Positions 23,768-31,618 of a DNA stretch of 64,000 nt are shown here, piece after piece. The stretch is from Pseudomonadota bacterium. GTDB taxonomy: Bacteria; Pseudomonadota; Alphaproteobacteria; Sphingomonadales; Sphingomonadaceae. Positions within the stretch are counted from its first letter, which is position 1. The number at the start of each line of letters is the position of its first letter. The notes beneath the pieces are model-generated. The model did no database searches, was not told where the DNA came from, and saw only the letters and a program-made list of their open reading frames with translations. Position numbers and translations under genes: made by a program. The stretch is from contig JAEWEY010000005.1 of assembly GCA_023389105.1 (NCBI GenBank), forward strand, positions 186,001-250,000, written 5' to 3'.

Positions 23768-25195
23768 CTATTTGCCCGCGAGATCCCGCAGCATCATCTG
23801 CCAGTGAACGACGTTATCGTAGAGCGACTGGACGGGGATGCGCTCATCCTTCCCGTGCGCGCGGAAATCGGTGGGCACCTGCACCCACGCGCCGTTGACG
23901 CCGTAGACCGGCACGCCGGCAACCCGGAAGGGCCGCGCGTCGCTGGCGCCGGTTGACATTTCGGGGAAGATCGGTGAGCCCGGGTGCAGCGCATGGATGG
24001 CGTTGGTGTAAGCGGCCGTTACGTCGGGTCGCAGGGGCGATGCCAGCGAGGCGGGATTGTCGTCGTTGCGGGTGACGACAACGGTCGGGTCCGCCACGAT
24101 CTTCTCCAGTTCCGCCTTGATCGCGTCGGGTTCGACGCCGGGGAAGACGCGGCAGTTGATCATGGCCGTGGCCAACTGCGGCAAAGCGTTGTCAGCGTGA
24201 CCGGCGAACAGCCGCGTCGGGACGCAGCGCGTCCGCGTCAACCCGACCTCGGATTCGCTATCCTCGATCGCGTCCGCCGCCTGGCCGTCGTTCGGATTGG
24301 CGAGCCAGCGCCGCATCGCGTCGCCGAGCGGGCCCTTCTCAAGCTTCTCCCGGCCGGAGAAATAGGCGCGCGTCGTTTCGCTGAGCACGGGCGTGAAGCG
24401 ATAGGCTTCGATCTTATCCAGCGCGTGCGCGAGGCTGTAAATGGCATTGTCCTTGCGCGGCTTCGACGAATGGCCGCCGCGGTTGCGGACCGTCAGCGTA
24501 TAGCCCGCGAACGTCTTTTCGGCGGTCTGCATGGTGAAACCGGCGGGGGACTTGTCCGGGTTGAACCCACCGCCGCCACCGTCCGCGTTCAGACCGAATT
24601 CGGGATGGCCCAGCATGTCCAGCCATTCTGTCGCGCCTTTCTTGGCGCCGATGCCGTTGGTTTCCTCATCGCCGGTGAACAGGACGACGATATCGCGCTT
24701 GGGTTTGAAGCCGGCGGCGCGTAGGTTGATCAGCGACTGCGTGATCGCGGTGATGCCATCCTTCATGTCGATGGTGCCGCGGCCGTAGTAATAGCCGTCG
24801 CGCTCGGTCAGCACGAACGGGTCGGTCGTCGAATCCTCGCGCTTGGCTTCCACCACGTCCATGTGGCCCATCAGCAGGATTGGCTTGGCGGCCGCATTGC
24901 CCGACCGCCAGCGGACGATTAGTGCCGCGGTCTCGTCGTCGCCAGTGGTAGCGCTGCCGGTGTGATAGGGAACGACATGGACGTCCGCTGCGGGAAAACC
25001 GGCCGCCTTGAACTGGCCGGCCAGATATTCCGCCATCTCCGGAACCTTGTGACGCCCGATGACTGTCGGCGTGTTCACCACATGCTCGAACATGGCATGC
25101 GCGGCGGTGCGCTGCGCTGTCGTCAGTTGGGGAGGGGCCGCGTTGGCGGCTGAAGCTATGGCGGCAAGTGCCACCGACGCGAGCAAAAAGCGCAT
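23768..25195 (-). CDS. Secreted M20 family metallopeptidase (second of a tandem pair)
   Basis: Signal peptide MRFLLASVALAAIASAANA and M20 zinc motifs LLMGHMDVVEAKRED, GRGTIDMKDG and VLFTGDEETNGIGA, with the dimerisation domain starting RNRGGHSSKPRKDNAIYSLA. It is closely similar along its whole length to the downstream neighbour, with the same residues in nearly every motif, so one arose from the other. Here the C-terminal region reads MSTGASDARPFRVAGVPVYG against MSTGASDGSFFRAKGIPVYD in the neighbour, which may alter substrate choice. It is the upstream member of the operon (minus strand). Confidence 0.92.
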   Translation of the reverse strand: MRFLLASVALAAIASAANAAPPQLTTAQRTAAHAMFEHVVNTPTVIGRHKVPEMAEYLAGQFKAAGFPAADVHVVPYHTGSATTGDDETAALIVRWRSGNAAAKPILLMGHMDVVEAKREDSTTDPFVLTERDGYYYGRGTIDMKDGITAITQSLINLRAAGFKPKRDIVVLFTGDEETNGIGAKKGATEWLDMLGHPEFGLNADGGGGGFNPDKSPAGFTMQTAEKTFAGYTLTVRNRGGHSSKPRKDNAIYSLAHALDKIEAYRFTPVLSETTRAYFSGREKLEKGPLGDAMRRWLANPNDGQAADAIEDSESEVGLTRTRCVPTRLFAGHADNALPQLATAMINCRVFPGVEPDAIKAELEKIVADPTVVVTRNDDNPASLASPLRPDVTAAYTNAIHALHPGSPIFPEMSTGASDARPFRVAGVPVYGVNGAWVQVPTDFRAHGKDERIPVQSLYDNVVHWQMMLRDLAGK

Positions 25196-25248
25196 CTGAT
25201 TCTCCCCCTAATCGATGACCCCCGAAGCTAGGCGCCAGCCACGGCTCG

Positions 25249-26355
25249 TCAAGTTACAGCGCCGTGGCCCTCCGCGAGATATTCAGTGCTCTGCATTTCT
25301 TCGAGGCGGCTGACGGTGCGTTGGAACTCGAAGCTGCCATCGCCCGTCGGGTAAAGGTCCCCTGGTTCCGCATCGGCCGAGGCGAGAAGCTTCACCCGGT
25401 GTTCGTACAGCGCGTCAATCAGCGTGACGAAGCGCGCGGCCTCGTTGCGCATCTCACGCGTCAGCACCGGAATGCCGACGATGATGACGGTGTGGTAGCG
25501 GCGCGCGACCGCCAGGTAATCGGCGGCGCCGCGCGCCTCGCCGCAGAGCCTCTTGAAGGAAAAGACCGCGACGCCCTTCAGACTCTTGGGCACGTGCAGA
25601 GTCCGCCCGCCGCCGACGTCAAGCTCTTCCGACGGGACCTTGGCGCGGTCCTCAACCGGATAATCGGTGAGCTGGAAGAAAGCGCGGCTGAGGTCGGCCG
25701 TGGCTTCGGGGCCGTTCGGGACGTGCCAGACTTCGACGCCGGTCAGACGGTCGAGGCGATAATCGGTCGGTCCGTTGACCTCGACCACCATCAGCCGCCG
25801 TTCGATCAAATCAATGAATGGCAGGAACAGCTCGCGGTTAAGACCGCCCTGATAGAGGTCGCGCGGGGGGCGGTTTGAAGTGGTGACGACTTTCACGCCC
25901 TGTTCGAGCAGCTTGCCGAACAACCGTGACAGGATCATCGCGTCGGCCGGATTGGTGACCTGCATTTCGTCGAAGCACAGCAACGCGGCCTCGCTCGCAA
26001 TTTCCTCCGCGACGGGCTCGATCGGGTCGCCCTGCTCGCGCTCACGCGCCTTGCGAAGCCGCTCGTGGGTCTCGAGCATGAACTCGTGGAAGTGCACTCG
26101 CCGTTTCGGCCGAATATCGAGCTGATCGAACGCAAGGTCCATCAGCATCGATTTGCCCCGCCCGACCCCACCCCACAGATAAACGCCCGCAGGTCCGTCG
26201 GCGCGCTCACCGAACAGGCGCGCCAGCAGGCCGGCGCGATGCCTGTTCGCGCCGATCACATCGAGTGAGTCGGCCGCGCGAGCCTGTGCAGCATCTGGCT
26301 TGAGTTCGTTAGCGGCGATCAGTGCTTCGTAGGCGACCCGAACGGGTCCCCTCAT
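25249..26355 (-). CDS. zapE: Cell division protein ZapE / AFG1-like ATPase
   Basis: AAA-type ATPase of the AFG1 family; in E. coli ZapE acts on the Z ring during constriction, and in mitochondria the homologue takes part in protein turnover. It shows Walker A YLWGGVGRGKSMLMDL, Walker B ALLCFDEMQVTNPADAM, and the family segments RRVHFHEFMLETHERL and TTSNRPPRDLYQGGLNRELFLPFI. Length 368 aa from the ATG at 26355, which overlaps the stop of the thioesterase gene (ATGA); a longer frame reaches 26577 inside that gene and is discarded. Confidence 0.93.
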   Translation of the reverse strand: MRGPVRVAYEALIAANELKPDAAQARAADSLDVIGANRHRAGLLARLFGERADGPAGVYLWGGVGRGKSMLMDLAFDQLDIRPKRRVHFHEFMLETHERLRKAREREQGDPIEPVAEEIASEAALLCFDEMQVTNPADAMILSRLFGKLLEQGVKVVTTSNRPPRDLYQGGLNRELFLPFIDLIERRLMVVEVNGPTDYRLDRLTGVEVWHVPNGPEATADLSRAFFQLTDYPVEDRAKVPSEELDVGGGRTLHVPKSLKGVAVFSFKRLCGEARGAADYLAVARRYHTVIIVGIPVLTREMRNEAARFVTLIDALYEHRVKLLASADAEPGDLYPTGDGSFEFQRTVSRLEEMQSTEYLAEGHGAVT

Positions 26356-26843
26356 CTTGCAGACGGTCCGTTGGGCCGATGCACCTTTTTCAACGTGCCG
26401 CTGAAACTGTAGCAATTCTCGCCATTCTGCTTGACCACGCCTTGCAGGAAAGCATGGCCGCGCGTCTGTTTCACCAGCTCGACATGGGCATCCAGCGGCG
26501 AGTCCGCTTGCCCGCGCGCCAGGAAGTGCGTGGTCAGATCGAGCGTCACATAGTGCGAGCGTTCCATCCCGGCGCACAGGCCGCCGGCAAACATCGACAT
26601 GTCGATGAAGCTCATGACCGCGCCGCCGTGGATCGACCCGCCCATGTTCATATGGTCCATGGTCGGAAACATCCGGACGACGCCACGGCCAGGCCCATCC
26701 GGCCTGAACAGCAGACGGCCGGTGGCCGCGGCAAAACTGGAGCGTGGAAAGTCACCCCAGCTATACCAGCCATCGTGTTCGGGATCGGGCTGCGCCCCAC
26801 GCGGCACCCCGACGTCTTCCATCATCTCTTCGGACTGATCCAT
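26352..26843 (-). CDS. PaaI-type hotdog-fold thioesterase
   Basis: A 163-aa hotdog-fold protein with the motif GGSIHGGAVMSFIDMSMFAGG, typical of PaaI/YbgC-type acyl-CoA thioesterases, and the pairing strand YVTLDLTTHFLARG. Predicted to hydrolyse an acyl-CoA; the acyl chain cannot be told. The start is taken at the ATG giving MDQSEEMMEDVGVP; GTG at 26873 would add ten residues and neither has a strong ribosome site. It is translationally coupled to zapE. Confidence 0.85.
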   Translation of the reverse strand: MDQSEEMMEDVGVPRGAQPDPEHDGWYSWGDFPRSSFAAATGRLLFRPDGPGRGVVRMFPTMDHMNMGGSIHGGAVMSFIDMSMFAGGLCAGMERSHYVTLDLTTHFLARGQADSPLDAHVELVKQTRGHAFLQGVVKQNGENCYSFSGTLKKVHRPNGPSAR

Positions 26844-26943
26844 TTCAAGCTGGCCTAATCCGGTCGGTTGCACCGCGCAACTGGAAGCGGGACCAGCCGA
26901 ATGTTATGGCATTCGCGCGCTCGGTCCTCAGAAGGAGTCGACA

Positions 26944-27324
26944 ATGATCATCGCTTTGGCTGCGCTAGCTCTGGCACCACCCACGCCGGTCAATAACTGG
27001 GCCCCGGGAGGTCAGCAGGCTTGGATCGAGGAAGGCGCGCATGAGCGAGGTACTGCCGTACAACTGCAAAGGCTGGCGAAGAGCGGCGATGTCGTTGCGA
27101 TGCGCGATTACGGACTGCTGCTGTGGAAGGGCGAGACCTTGCACAGGGACCGCGAAGCCGCGGTCGGCTGGTTCTACGAGGCCGCCCTGCGCAATGATCC
27201 GGTGTCCATGTACATTCTCGGCCGCGCGTTCGAGCGAGGTGAAGGCGTGGGCAAGGACCTGAAACTCGCCGACTACTGGACGGGGCGCGCGTTCAAGGCC
27301 GGGTTCAAGGACGACAACCGCTAG
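26944..27324 (+). CDS. Sel1-repeat protein, secreted, 126 aa
   Basis: Short N-terminal hydrophobic stretch (MIIALAALALAPPTPV), probably a signal peptide, followed by three helical repeats of the Sel1 type (RLAKSGDVVAMRDYGLLLWKG; AVGWFYEAALRNDPVSMYIL; GRAFERGEGVGKDLKLADYW). Sel1 repeats are protein-binding scaffolds. A strong ribosome site (AAGGAG) precedes the ATG. Its stop shares the four bases CTAG with the stop of convergent sdhB. The specific role is unknown. Confidence 0.78.
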   Translation: MIIALAALALAPPTPVNNWAPGGQQAWIEEGAHERGTAVQLQRLAKSGDVVAMRDYGLLLWKGETLHRDREAAVGWFYEAALRNDPVSMYILGRAFERGEGVGKDLKLADYWTGRAFKAGFKDDNR

Positions 27325-28097
27325 GCCGTGCGCTCGGCGATCAGCTTCTTCGTTTCGGCGATCGCCTTTGCCGGGTTGAGGCCCTTCGGGCAGACGTTCG
27401 CGCAGTTCATGATCGTGTGGCAGCGATACAGGCGGAACGGATCTTCCAGCGTGTCCAGCCGGTCGCCAGTGGCCTCGTCGCGACTATCCGCGAGCCAGCG
27501 ATAGGCCTGGAGCAGGATCGCCGGGCCCAGGAACCGGTCGCTGTTCCACCAATAGCTCGGGCAGCTGGTCGAGCAGCAGAAGCACAGGATGCACTCGTAG
27601 AGTCCGTCGAGCTTCGCGCGGTCGTCCGGCGACTGCAGCCGCTCGCGCGACGGGGCCGGGCTGGAGGTCTTCAACCATGGCTGGATCAACGCATATTGCG
27701 CGTAGGCATTGGTCAGGTCGGGGACGAGGTCCTTCACGACTTCCATGTGCGGCAGCGGCGTGATCTGGACGTCGCCCTTCAGATCTTCGATCGCCGTGGT
27801 GCACGCGAGGCCGTTGCGGCCCTCCATGTTCATCGAGCACGATCCGCAAATGCCTTCCCGGCACGAGCGGCGGAAAGTCAGCGTCGGGTCGATCTCGTTC
27901 TTGATCTTGATCAGCGCGTCGAGAACCATCGGCCCGCACTTGTCGAGATCGATGGTGTACCGATCGAAGCGCGGGTTGGCACCGCTGTCCGGATCGTAGC
28001 GGTAGATCTTGAACGTCTTGAGCCGCTTGCCCTCTTCGGGCTTCCACTCGCGGCCCTTGGTAATCTTGCTGTTCTTGGGAAGCGTGAACTCGGCCAA
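27321..28097 (-). CDS. sdhB: Succinate dehydrogenase iron-sulfur subunit
   Basis: Electron-transfer subunit of complex II, carrying electrons from SdhA flavin to quinone on the cytoplasmic face of the inner membrane. All three clusters are visible: 2Fe-2S (SCREGICGSCSMNMEG with the later Cys in NGLACTT), 4Fe-4S (CILCFCCSTSCP) and 3Fe-4S (CHTIMNCANVCPKGLNP). Length 258 aa. sdhA, sdhC and sdhD are not upstream: the preceding minus-strand gene is an unrelated secreted protein with its own terminator. This sdhB is therefore separate from the rest of the complex. Confidence 0.96.
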   Translation of the reverse strand: MAEFTLPKNSKITKGREWKPEEGKRLKTFKIYRYDPDSGANPRFDRYTIDLDKCGPMVLDALIKIKNEIDPTLTFRRSCREGICGSCSMNMEGRNGLACTTAIEDLKGDVQITPLPHMEVVKDLVPDLTNAYAQYALIQPWLKTSSPAPSRERLQSPDDRAKLDGLYECILCFCCSTSCPSYWWNSDRFLGPAILLQAYRWLADSRDEATGDRLDTLEDPFRLYRCHTIMNCANVCPKGLNPAKAIAETKKLIAERTA

Positions 28098-28150
28098 GGG
28101 AAAACTCCTGTCTTGCCGGCGCCGCTAGCACGCGCGGGAGGGCAAAGAAA

Positions 28151-28176
28151 AGGCCGTCCGGTCGCCCGGACGGCCT
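28151..28176 (-). terminator. Rho-independent terminator of the secreted-protein gene at 28198
   Basis: Perfect 11-base stem (28151-28161 with 28166-28176), loop of four, and a T-rich tract on the minus strand (revcomp of GGCAAAGAAA). It lies 22 bases after the stop of the gene at 28198-28584. Confidence 0.85.
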
Positions 28177-28197
28177 ATTCAGCCCAAGACTTTAGAC

Positions 28198-28584
28198 CTA
28201 GCGCAGCAGCGCGCTGATCACCTGCGAGATCAGCTGCGTACGCGGATCGACCTGATAGAGGTAACCGTCATTGTAATAGTAACGGTAGCGTGAGTTCAGG
28301 TCGTACCGTTGGCGGATGTCGTAGGGGATGCGGTTATAGGTATAGTAGGTCCCGTAATTGCTCCGCCAGCGATCGCCACGGCTCCAGCGCTTCTTGGCCT
28401 GGCCCGGCGGCATGCAGCCATTGTGCTTCTTGGCTAGGCCCGGCGGGCAATTGCGATCGTTGTAGCCATAATTGTCGCGATCATAGCCGCCGTGACCGTT
28501 GCCGTGCCCGTGACCAGGCTTGGCGATGGCTGGACCGGCGAAGCCGAGCGCTGCGGCGCCGGCCAAAAGTATGAGCTGTTTCAT
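28198..28584 (-). CDS. Small secreted RcnB-like protein, 128 aa
   Basis: Signal peptide MKQLILLAGAAALGFAGPAIA, a His/Gly-rich stretch (KPGHGHGNGHGGYDRDNYGY) that could bind metal, two CPPGLAKKHNGCMPPGQAKK-type repeats, and a C-terminal Tyr-rich module (YDLNSRYRYYYNDGYLYQVD) typical of RcnB-like periplasmic proteins. RcnB in E. coli affects nickel/cobalt homeostasis, but most of these relatives are uncharacterised. The C-terminal module recurs in the next gene upstream (28697-29041). Each gene has its own terminator. Confidence 0.78.
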   Translation of the reverse strand: MKQLILLAGAAALGFAGPAIAKPGHGHGNGHGGYDRDNYGYNDRNCPPGLAKKHNGCMPPGQAKKRWSRGDRWRSNYGTYYTYNRIPYDIRQRYDLNSRYRYYYNDGYLYQVDPRTQLISQVISALLR

Positions 28585-28615
28585 CTATCAAACCCTCTAC
28601 TGATTTCGGCTTCCC

Positions 28616-28640
28616 AACGTCCGGTGCCCGAAATGGTTAC
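28616..28640 (-). promoter_or_regulatory. EcfG-like promoter candidate
   Basis: On the minus strand GTAAC (28640-28636), 16 bases, CGTT (28619-28616): one mismatch from GGAAC-N16-CGTT, about 30 bases before the ATG of the RcnB-like gene. It partly abuts the terminator of the preceding gene. Confidence 0.3.
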
Positions 28641-28670
28641 AAAAAGGCCGCCGGAAGCAAGCCGGCGGCG
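28641..28670 (-). terminator. Rho-independent terminator of the gene at 28697
   Basis: Minus strand: stem GCCGCCGG / CCGGCGGC (28669-28662 with 28654-28647), loop of seven, then C and five T (28645-28641). Confidence 0.8.
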
Positions 28671-28696
28671 CTTTCGTGTCAGATCAGGACGCGGAA

Positions 28697-29041
28697 TCAG
28701 GGATTGGTCGTATAGATCACCTTGCTCACTGCGTAGGTCGTCGGGTCGACGACATAGATATAGCCGTTCTGATAGACATAGCGGGCGTTCGGATCGAGGC
28801 TGTACTCGGTCACGAAATTTGTCGGGATCGTCTTGAAATCGCTGTACGTGTAGGACGGGCCAAAGACGTATCCGGTCTTCCATTGCGCTTTCAGGGCCTG
28901 CTTGTCGGTCAGCCGGTCCCACTTGGTGCATTTGCCGTCGGCGACTTTCACGCAACGGACGACATCCGAATAGGTTCGCGCGGAGGCTGGCGCCGCGGAG
29001 ATCGCGAGTGCGGCAACAGCACTGGCCAGTAACAGCTTCAT
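28697..29041 (-). CDS. Small secreted protein with RcnB-like C-terminal module, 114 aa
   Basis: The ATG at 29041 has GGAGAA about nine bases upstream and starts a signal peptide (MKLLLASAVAALAISAAPASA). The mature part has a Cys pair (VVRCVKVADGKCTKW) and ends in YSLDPNARYVYQNGYIYVVD, which parallels YDLNSRYRYYYNDGYLYQVD in the neighbouring gene. It lacks that neighbour's His/Gly-rich part. Probably periplasmic; function unknown. A TTG at 29047 is a weaker alternative start. Confidence 0.72.
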   Translation of the reverse strand: MKLLLASAVAALAISAAPASARTYSDVVRCVKVADGKCTKWDRLTDKQALKAQWKTGYVFGPSYTYSDFKTIPTNFVTEYSLDPNARYVYQNGYIYVVDPTTYAVSKVIYTTNP

Positions 29042-29266
29042 TTTCAAATTCTCCTCAGATCAGACGAGCTACGGATGGGCTCGTGACCGGCGGAACGGGT
29101 CGCGGTCGGCGCAGTTTCTGAGTTCACGAAAAGGTAATTGAAGTTTCATCTGGCGGCAGCGGATGCCCAAATGGTTGCCCGACTCTCCTCACCGGTCTAG
29201 AGCGCCGCCAACCCTGGCGCCGGTCCTCGGTGCCGCTCTTGAAAAGCAGAGGAAAGCAGCAGCTAA
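29042..29266. promoter_or_regulatory. Divergent intergenic region with an EcfG-like promoter (29094-29118, minus)
   Basis: About 225 bases between the secreted protein (minus) and mdh (plus). On the minus strand GAAAC (29118-29114), 16 bases, CGTT (29097-29094) is one mismatch from the EcfG consensus and about 53 bases before the ATG at 29041. The mdh side has a ribosome site (GAGGAAAG) but no promoter I can name. Confidence 0.35.
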
Positions 29267-30229
29267 ATGGCTCGCAAGAAGATCGCGCTGATCGGCGCCG
29301 GAATGATCGGCGGAACCCTGGCCCATCTCGCCGCCAAGGCCGAGCTTGGCGACATCGTCCTGTTCGACATCGCCGAGGGCATTCCGCAGGGCAAGGCGCT
29401 GGACATCAGCCAGTGCGGGCCGGTCGAGGGCTTCGACGCGAAGCTCACCGGCACCAACGATTATGCCGACATCGCCGGGGCGGACGTGATCATCGTCACC
29501 GCCGGCGTCGCCCGCAAGCCGGGCATGAGCCGCGACGACCTGCTGGGCATCAACCTCAAGGTCATGAAGACCGTCGGCGAGGGCATCAAGCAGCATGCCC
29601 CCGACGCGTTCGTCATCTGCATCACCAACCCGCTCGACGCGATGGTCTGGGCGCTGCGCGAATTCTCGGACCTTCCGCATAACAAGGTCGTCGGCATGGC
29701 CGGCGTCCTCGACAGCGCACGCTTCGCGACCTTCCTCGCGCAGGAATTCAAGGTCAGCGTGAAGGACGTGAACGCCTTCGTGCTCGGCGGCCACGGCGAC
29801 ACCATGGTTCCGGTGACCAGCTACACCACCGTCAGCGGCATCCCGGTCGATGATCTGGTCAAGATGGGCAAGTCGTCGAAAGAGAAGATCGACGAGATCG
29901 TGAAGCGGACCCGCGGCGGCGGCGGCGAGATCGTCGCGCTGCTGAAGACCGGCTCCGCTTATTACGCGCCCGCCACCAGCGCGATCGCCATGGCCGAAGC
30001 CTATCTCGGCGATCAGAAGCGTATTCTGCCCTGCGCGGTCTACGTCGAGGGCAAATATGGTCTCGACGGGCTGTACGTCGGCGTTCCGACCATGATCGGC
30101 GCGAATGGGGTCGAGGAAGTGATCGAGATCGCGCTCGACGACGAGGCCAAGCGGAACTTCCAGGTCAGCGTCGACGCGGTCAAGGAACTGCTGGAAGCCT
30201 GCAAGCAGATTGACGGCAGCCTTGCTTGA
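29267..30229 (+). CDS. mdh: Malate dehydrogenase (NAD-dependent)
   Basis: TCA-cycle enzyme oxidising malate to oxaloacetate. It is of the lactate-dehydrogenase-like type common in alphaproteobacteria: Rossmann motif IALIGAGMIGGTLAH, active-site segments GVARKPGMSRDDLL (substrate Arg), ICITNPLDAMVWAL and the catalytic His in VLGGHGDTMVP. The length (320 aa) is normal. First gene of the mdh-unknown-sucD-sucA-sucB-lpd cluster. Its end overlaps the next frame by 20 bases. Confidence 0.96.
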   Translation: MARKKIALIGAGMIGGTLAHLAAKAELGDIVLFDIAEGIPQGKALDISQCGPVEGFDAKLTGTNDYADIAGADVIIVTAGVARKPGMSRDDLLGINLKVMKTVGEGIKQHAPDAFVICITNPLDAMVWALREFSDLPHNKVVGMAGVLDSARFATFLAQEFKVSVKDVNAFVLGGHGDTMVPVTSYTTVSGIPVDDLVKMGKSSKEKIDEIVKRTRGGGGEIVALLKTGSAYYAPATSAIAMAEAYLGDQKRILPCAVYVEGKYGLDGLYVGVPTMIGANGVEEVIEIALDDEAKRNFQVSVDAVKELLEACKQIDGSLA

Positions 30230-30734
30230 GGTCGGACTTCTTGCACTGGCCGCGGCAGCGGCGCCGGCCCAGCCGCCCGCTCAAATGCAGGCGGGGAGCC
30301 CGGCGGACTTTGCTGTCGCCGTTAGCAGTTGCTGGAACGCCGTCGGGCCGACCGGTGTCGATCTGACAAAGCTGGTTGCAGACGGGTGGACCGCGGCGTC
30401 CGCCACCGACTCGAACGGTAAGACCATTGCGCTTCCAATCGGCATCTACGGAAAGAGCGGGGTCAACGCGCTGGTAATGGCCAATGGGAATACTGGCGAC
30501 CAGGGCGTCTGCGCGGTCGTCGGGCGGCTTCGCTCCATTGACGACGCGAAGACCGTGCTGCCCGCGGTCAAGCAGTCGCTGCTGGCGATAGATCCTAACG
30601 TGAAAGCCGCCTCTTCAAACGGCGGTATCGTCTTTATCGATTTGCCCCGACTGGCGATGCTGAACGCCACCGGAAGCAAGGAAAAGCCCGGCATGCGCAT
30701 TGTCGTCGGCTATGAGGCCTCGGAGAAGAAATGA
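30210..30734 (+). CDS. Secreted protein of unknown function in the TCA cluster, up to 174 aa
   Basis: A hydrophobic N-terminus (LLEVGLLALAAAAAPAQPPAQ) looks like a signal peptide; the mature part has two Cys (VSSCWNAV and GVCAVVG) and mixed alpha/beta character, no membrane helix and no recognised motif. The frame opens at TTG 30210 inside mdh; TTG 30222 is also possible and no ATG fits. It overlaps sucD by four bases (ATGA), so it is translated with the operon. It occupies the place where sucC usually precedes sucD but has no similarity to SucC. Confidence 0.6.
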   Translation: MTAALLEVGLLALAAAAAPAQPPAQMQAGSPADFAVAVSSCWNAVGPTGVDLTKLVADGWTAASATDSNGKTIALPIGIYGKSGVNALVMANGNTGDQGVCAVVGRLRSIDDAKTVLPAVKQSLLAIDPNVKAASSNGGIVFIDLPRLAMLNATGSKEKPGMRIVVGYEASEKK

Positions 30735-31618
30735 GCATTCTCGTCGACCGCAACACGAAGGTCATCACGCAGGGAATGACCGGCGAGACCGGGACCTTCC
30801 ACACGCAGCAGGCGCTCGCTTACGGCACGCAGATGGTCGGTGGCGTGACGCCCGGCAAAGGCGGCACCGAGCATATCGGTCTCCCCGTATTCGACACTGT
30901 CCACGAAGCGGTGACCAGGACCGGCGCCGACGCCAGCGTCATCTACGTGCCGCCGCCGTTCGCCGCGGACTCGATTTTGGAAGCCATCGACGCCGAGGTG
31001 CCGCTGATCGTCTGCATCACCGAAGGCATTCCGGTGCTCGACATGGTGCGGGTGAAGCGCGCGCTGGACGGCTCGAAGTCGCGGCTCATCGGCCCGAACT
31101 GCCCCGGCGTCCTGACCCCCGACGAGTGCAAGATTGGCATCATGCCGGGCAACATCTTCAAGAAGGGCAGCGTTGGCGTCGTCTCGCGCTCGGGGACGCT
31201 GACCTATGAGGCGGTGTTCCAGACGACCAACGAGGGGCTCGGCCAGACGACCGCGGTCGGCATCGGCGGCGATCCGGTCAAGGGCACCGAATTCATCGAC
31301 ATGCTCGAGATGTTCCTCGCCGACGACGAGACCAAGTCGATCATCATGATCGGCGAGATCGGCGGCAGCGCCGAGGAAGACGCTGCGCAGTTCCTGGCCG
31401 ACGAAGCGAAGCGCGGGCGCAAGAAGCCGACTGTCGGCTTCATCGCCGGCCGCACCGCGCCTCCCGGACGCCGCATGGGCCACGCCGGCGCCATCGTCTC
31501 GGGCGGCAAGGGCGACGCCGAAAGCAAGATCGCGGCGATGGAGGCGGCTGGAATTACCGTGTCTCCGAGCCCATCTGAATTGGGCAAGACCCTCAAGGAG
31601 TTACTGGTCGCGGCATGA
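30731..31618 (+). CDS. sucD: Succinate--CoA ligase, alpha subunit
   Basis: Converts succinyl-CoA to succinate with NTP formation, together with SucC. Motifs: CoA-binding TGKTG-like QGMTGETGTFHTQQAL, GPNCPGVLTPDECKIGIMPG, and the phosphohistidine segment RRMGHAGAIVSGGKG. The length (295 aa) is normal. The beta subunit gene sucC is not in this cluster or elsewhere in the window, so it must be encoded separately. The stop overlaps the sucA start (ATGA). Confidence 0.96.
   Translation: MSILVDRNTKVITQGMTGETGTFHTQQALAYGTQMVGGVTPGKGGTEHIGLPVFDTVHEAVTRTGADASVIYVPPPFAADSILEAIDAEVPLIVCITEGIPVLDMVRVKRALDGSKSRLIGPNCPGVLTPDECKIGIMPGNIFKKGSVGVVSRSGTLTYEAVFQTTNEGLGQTTAVGIGGDPVKGTEFIDMLEMFLADDETKSIIMIGEIGGSAEEDAAQFLADEAKRGRKKPTVGFIAGRTAPPGRRMGHAGAIVSGGKGDAESKIAAMEAAGITVSPSPSELGKTLKELLVAA

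Noticed and set aside
25249..26577. Longer zapE start at 26577
   Set aside because: The extension lies wholly inside the thioesterase gene and lacks AFG1-family similarity; the ATG at 26355 has an ATGA coupling.
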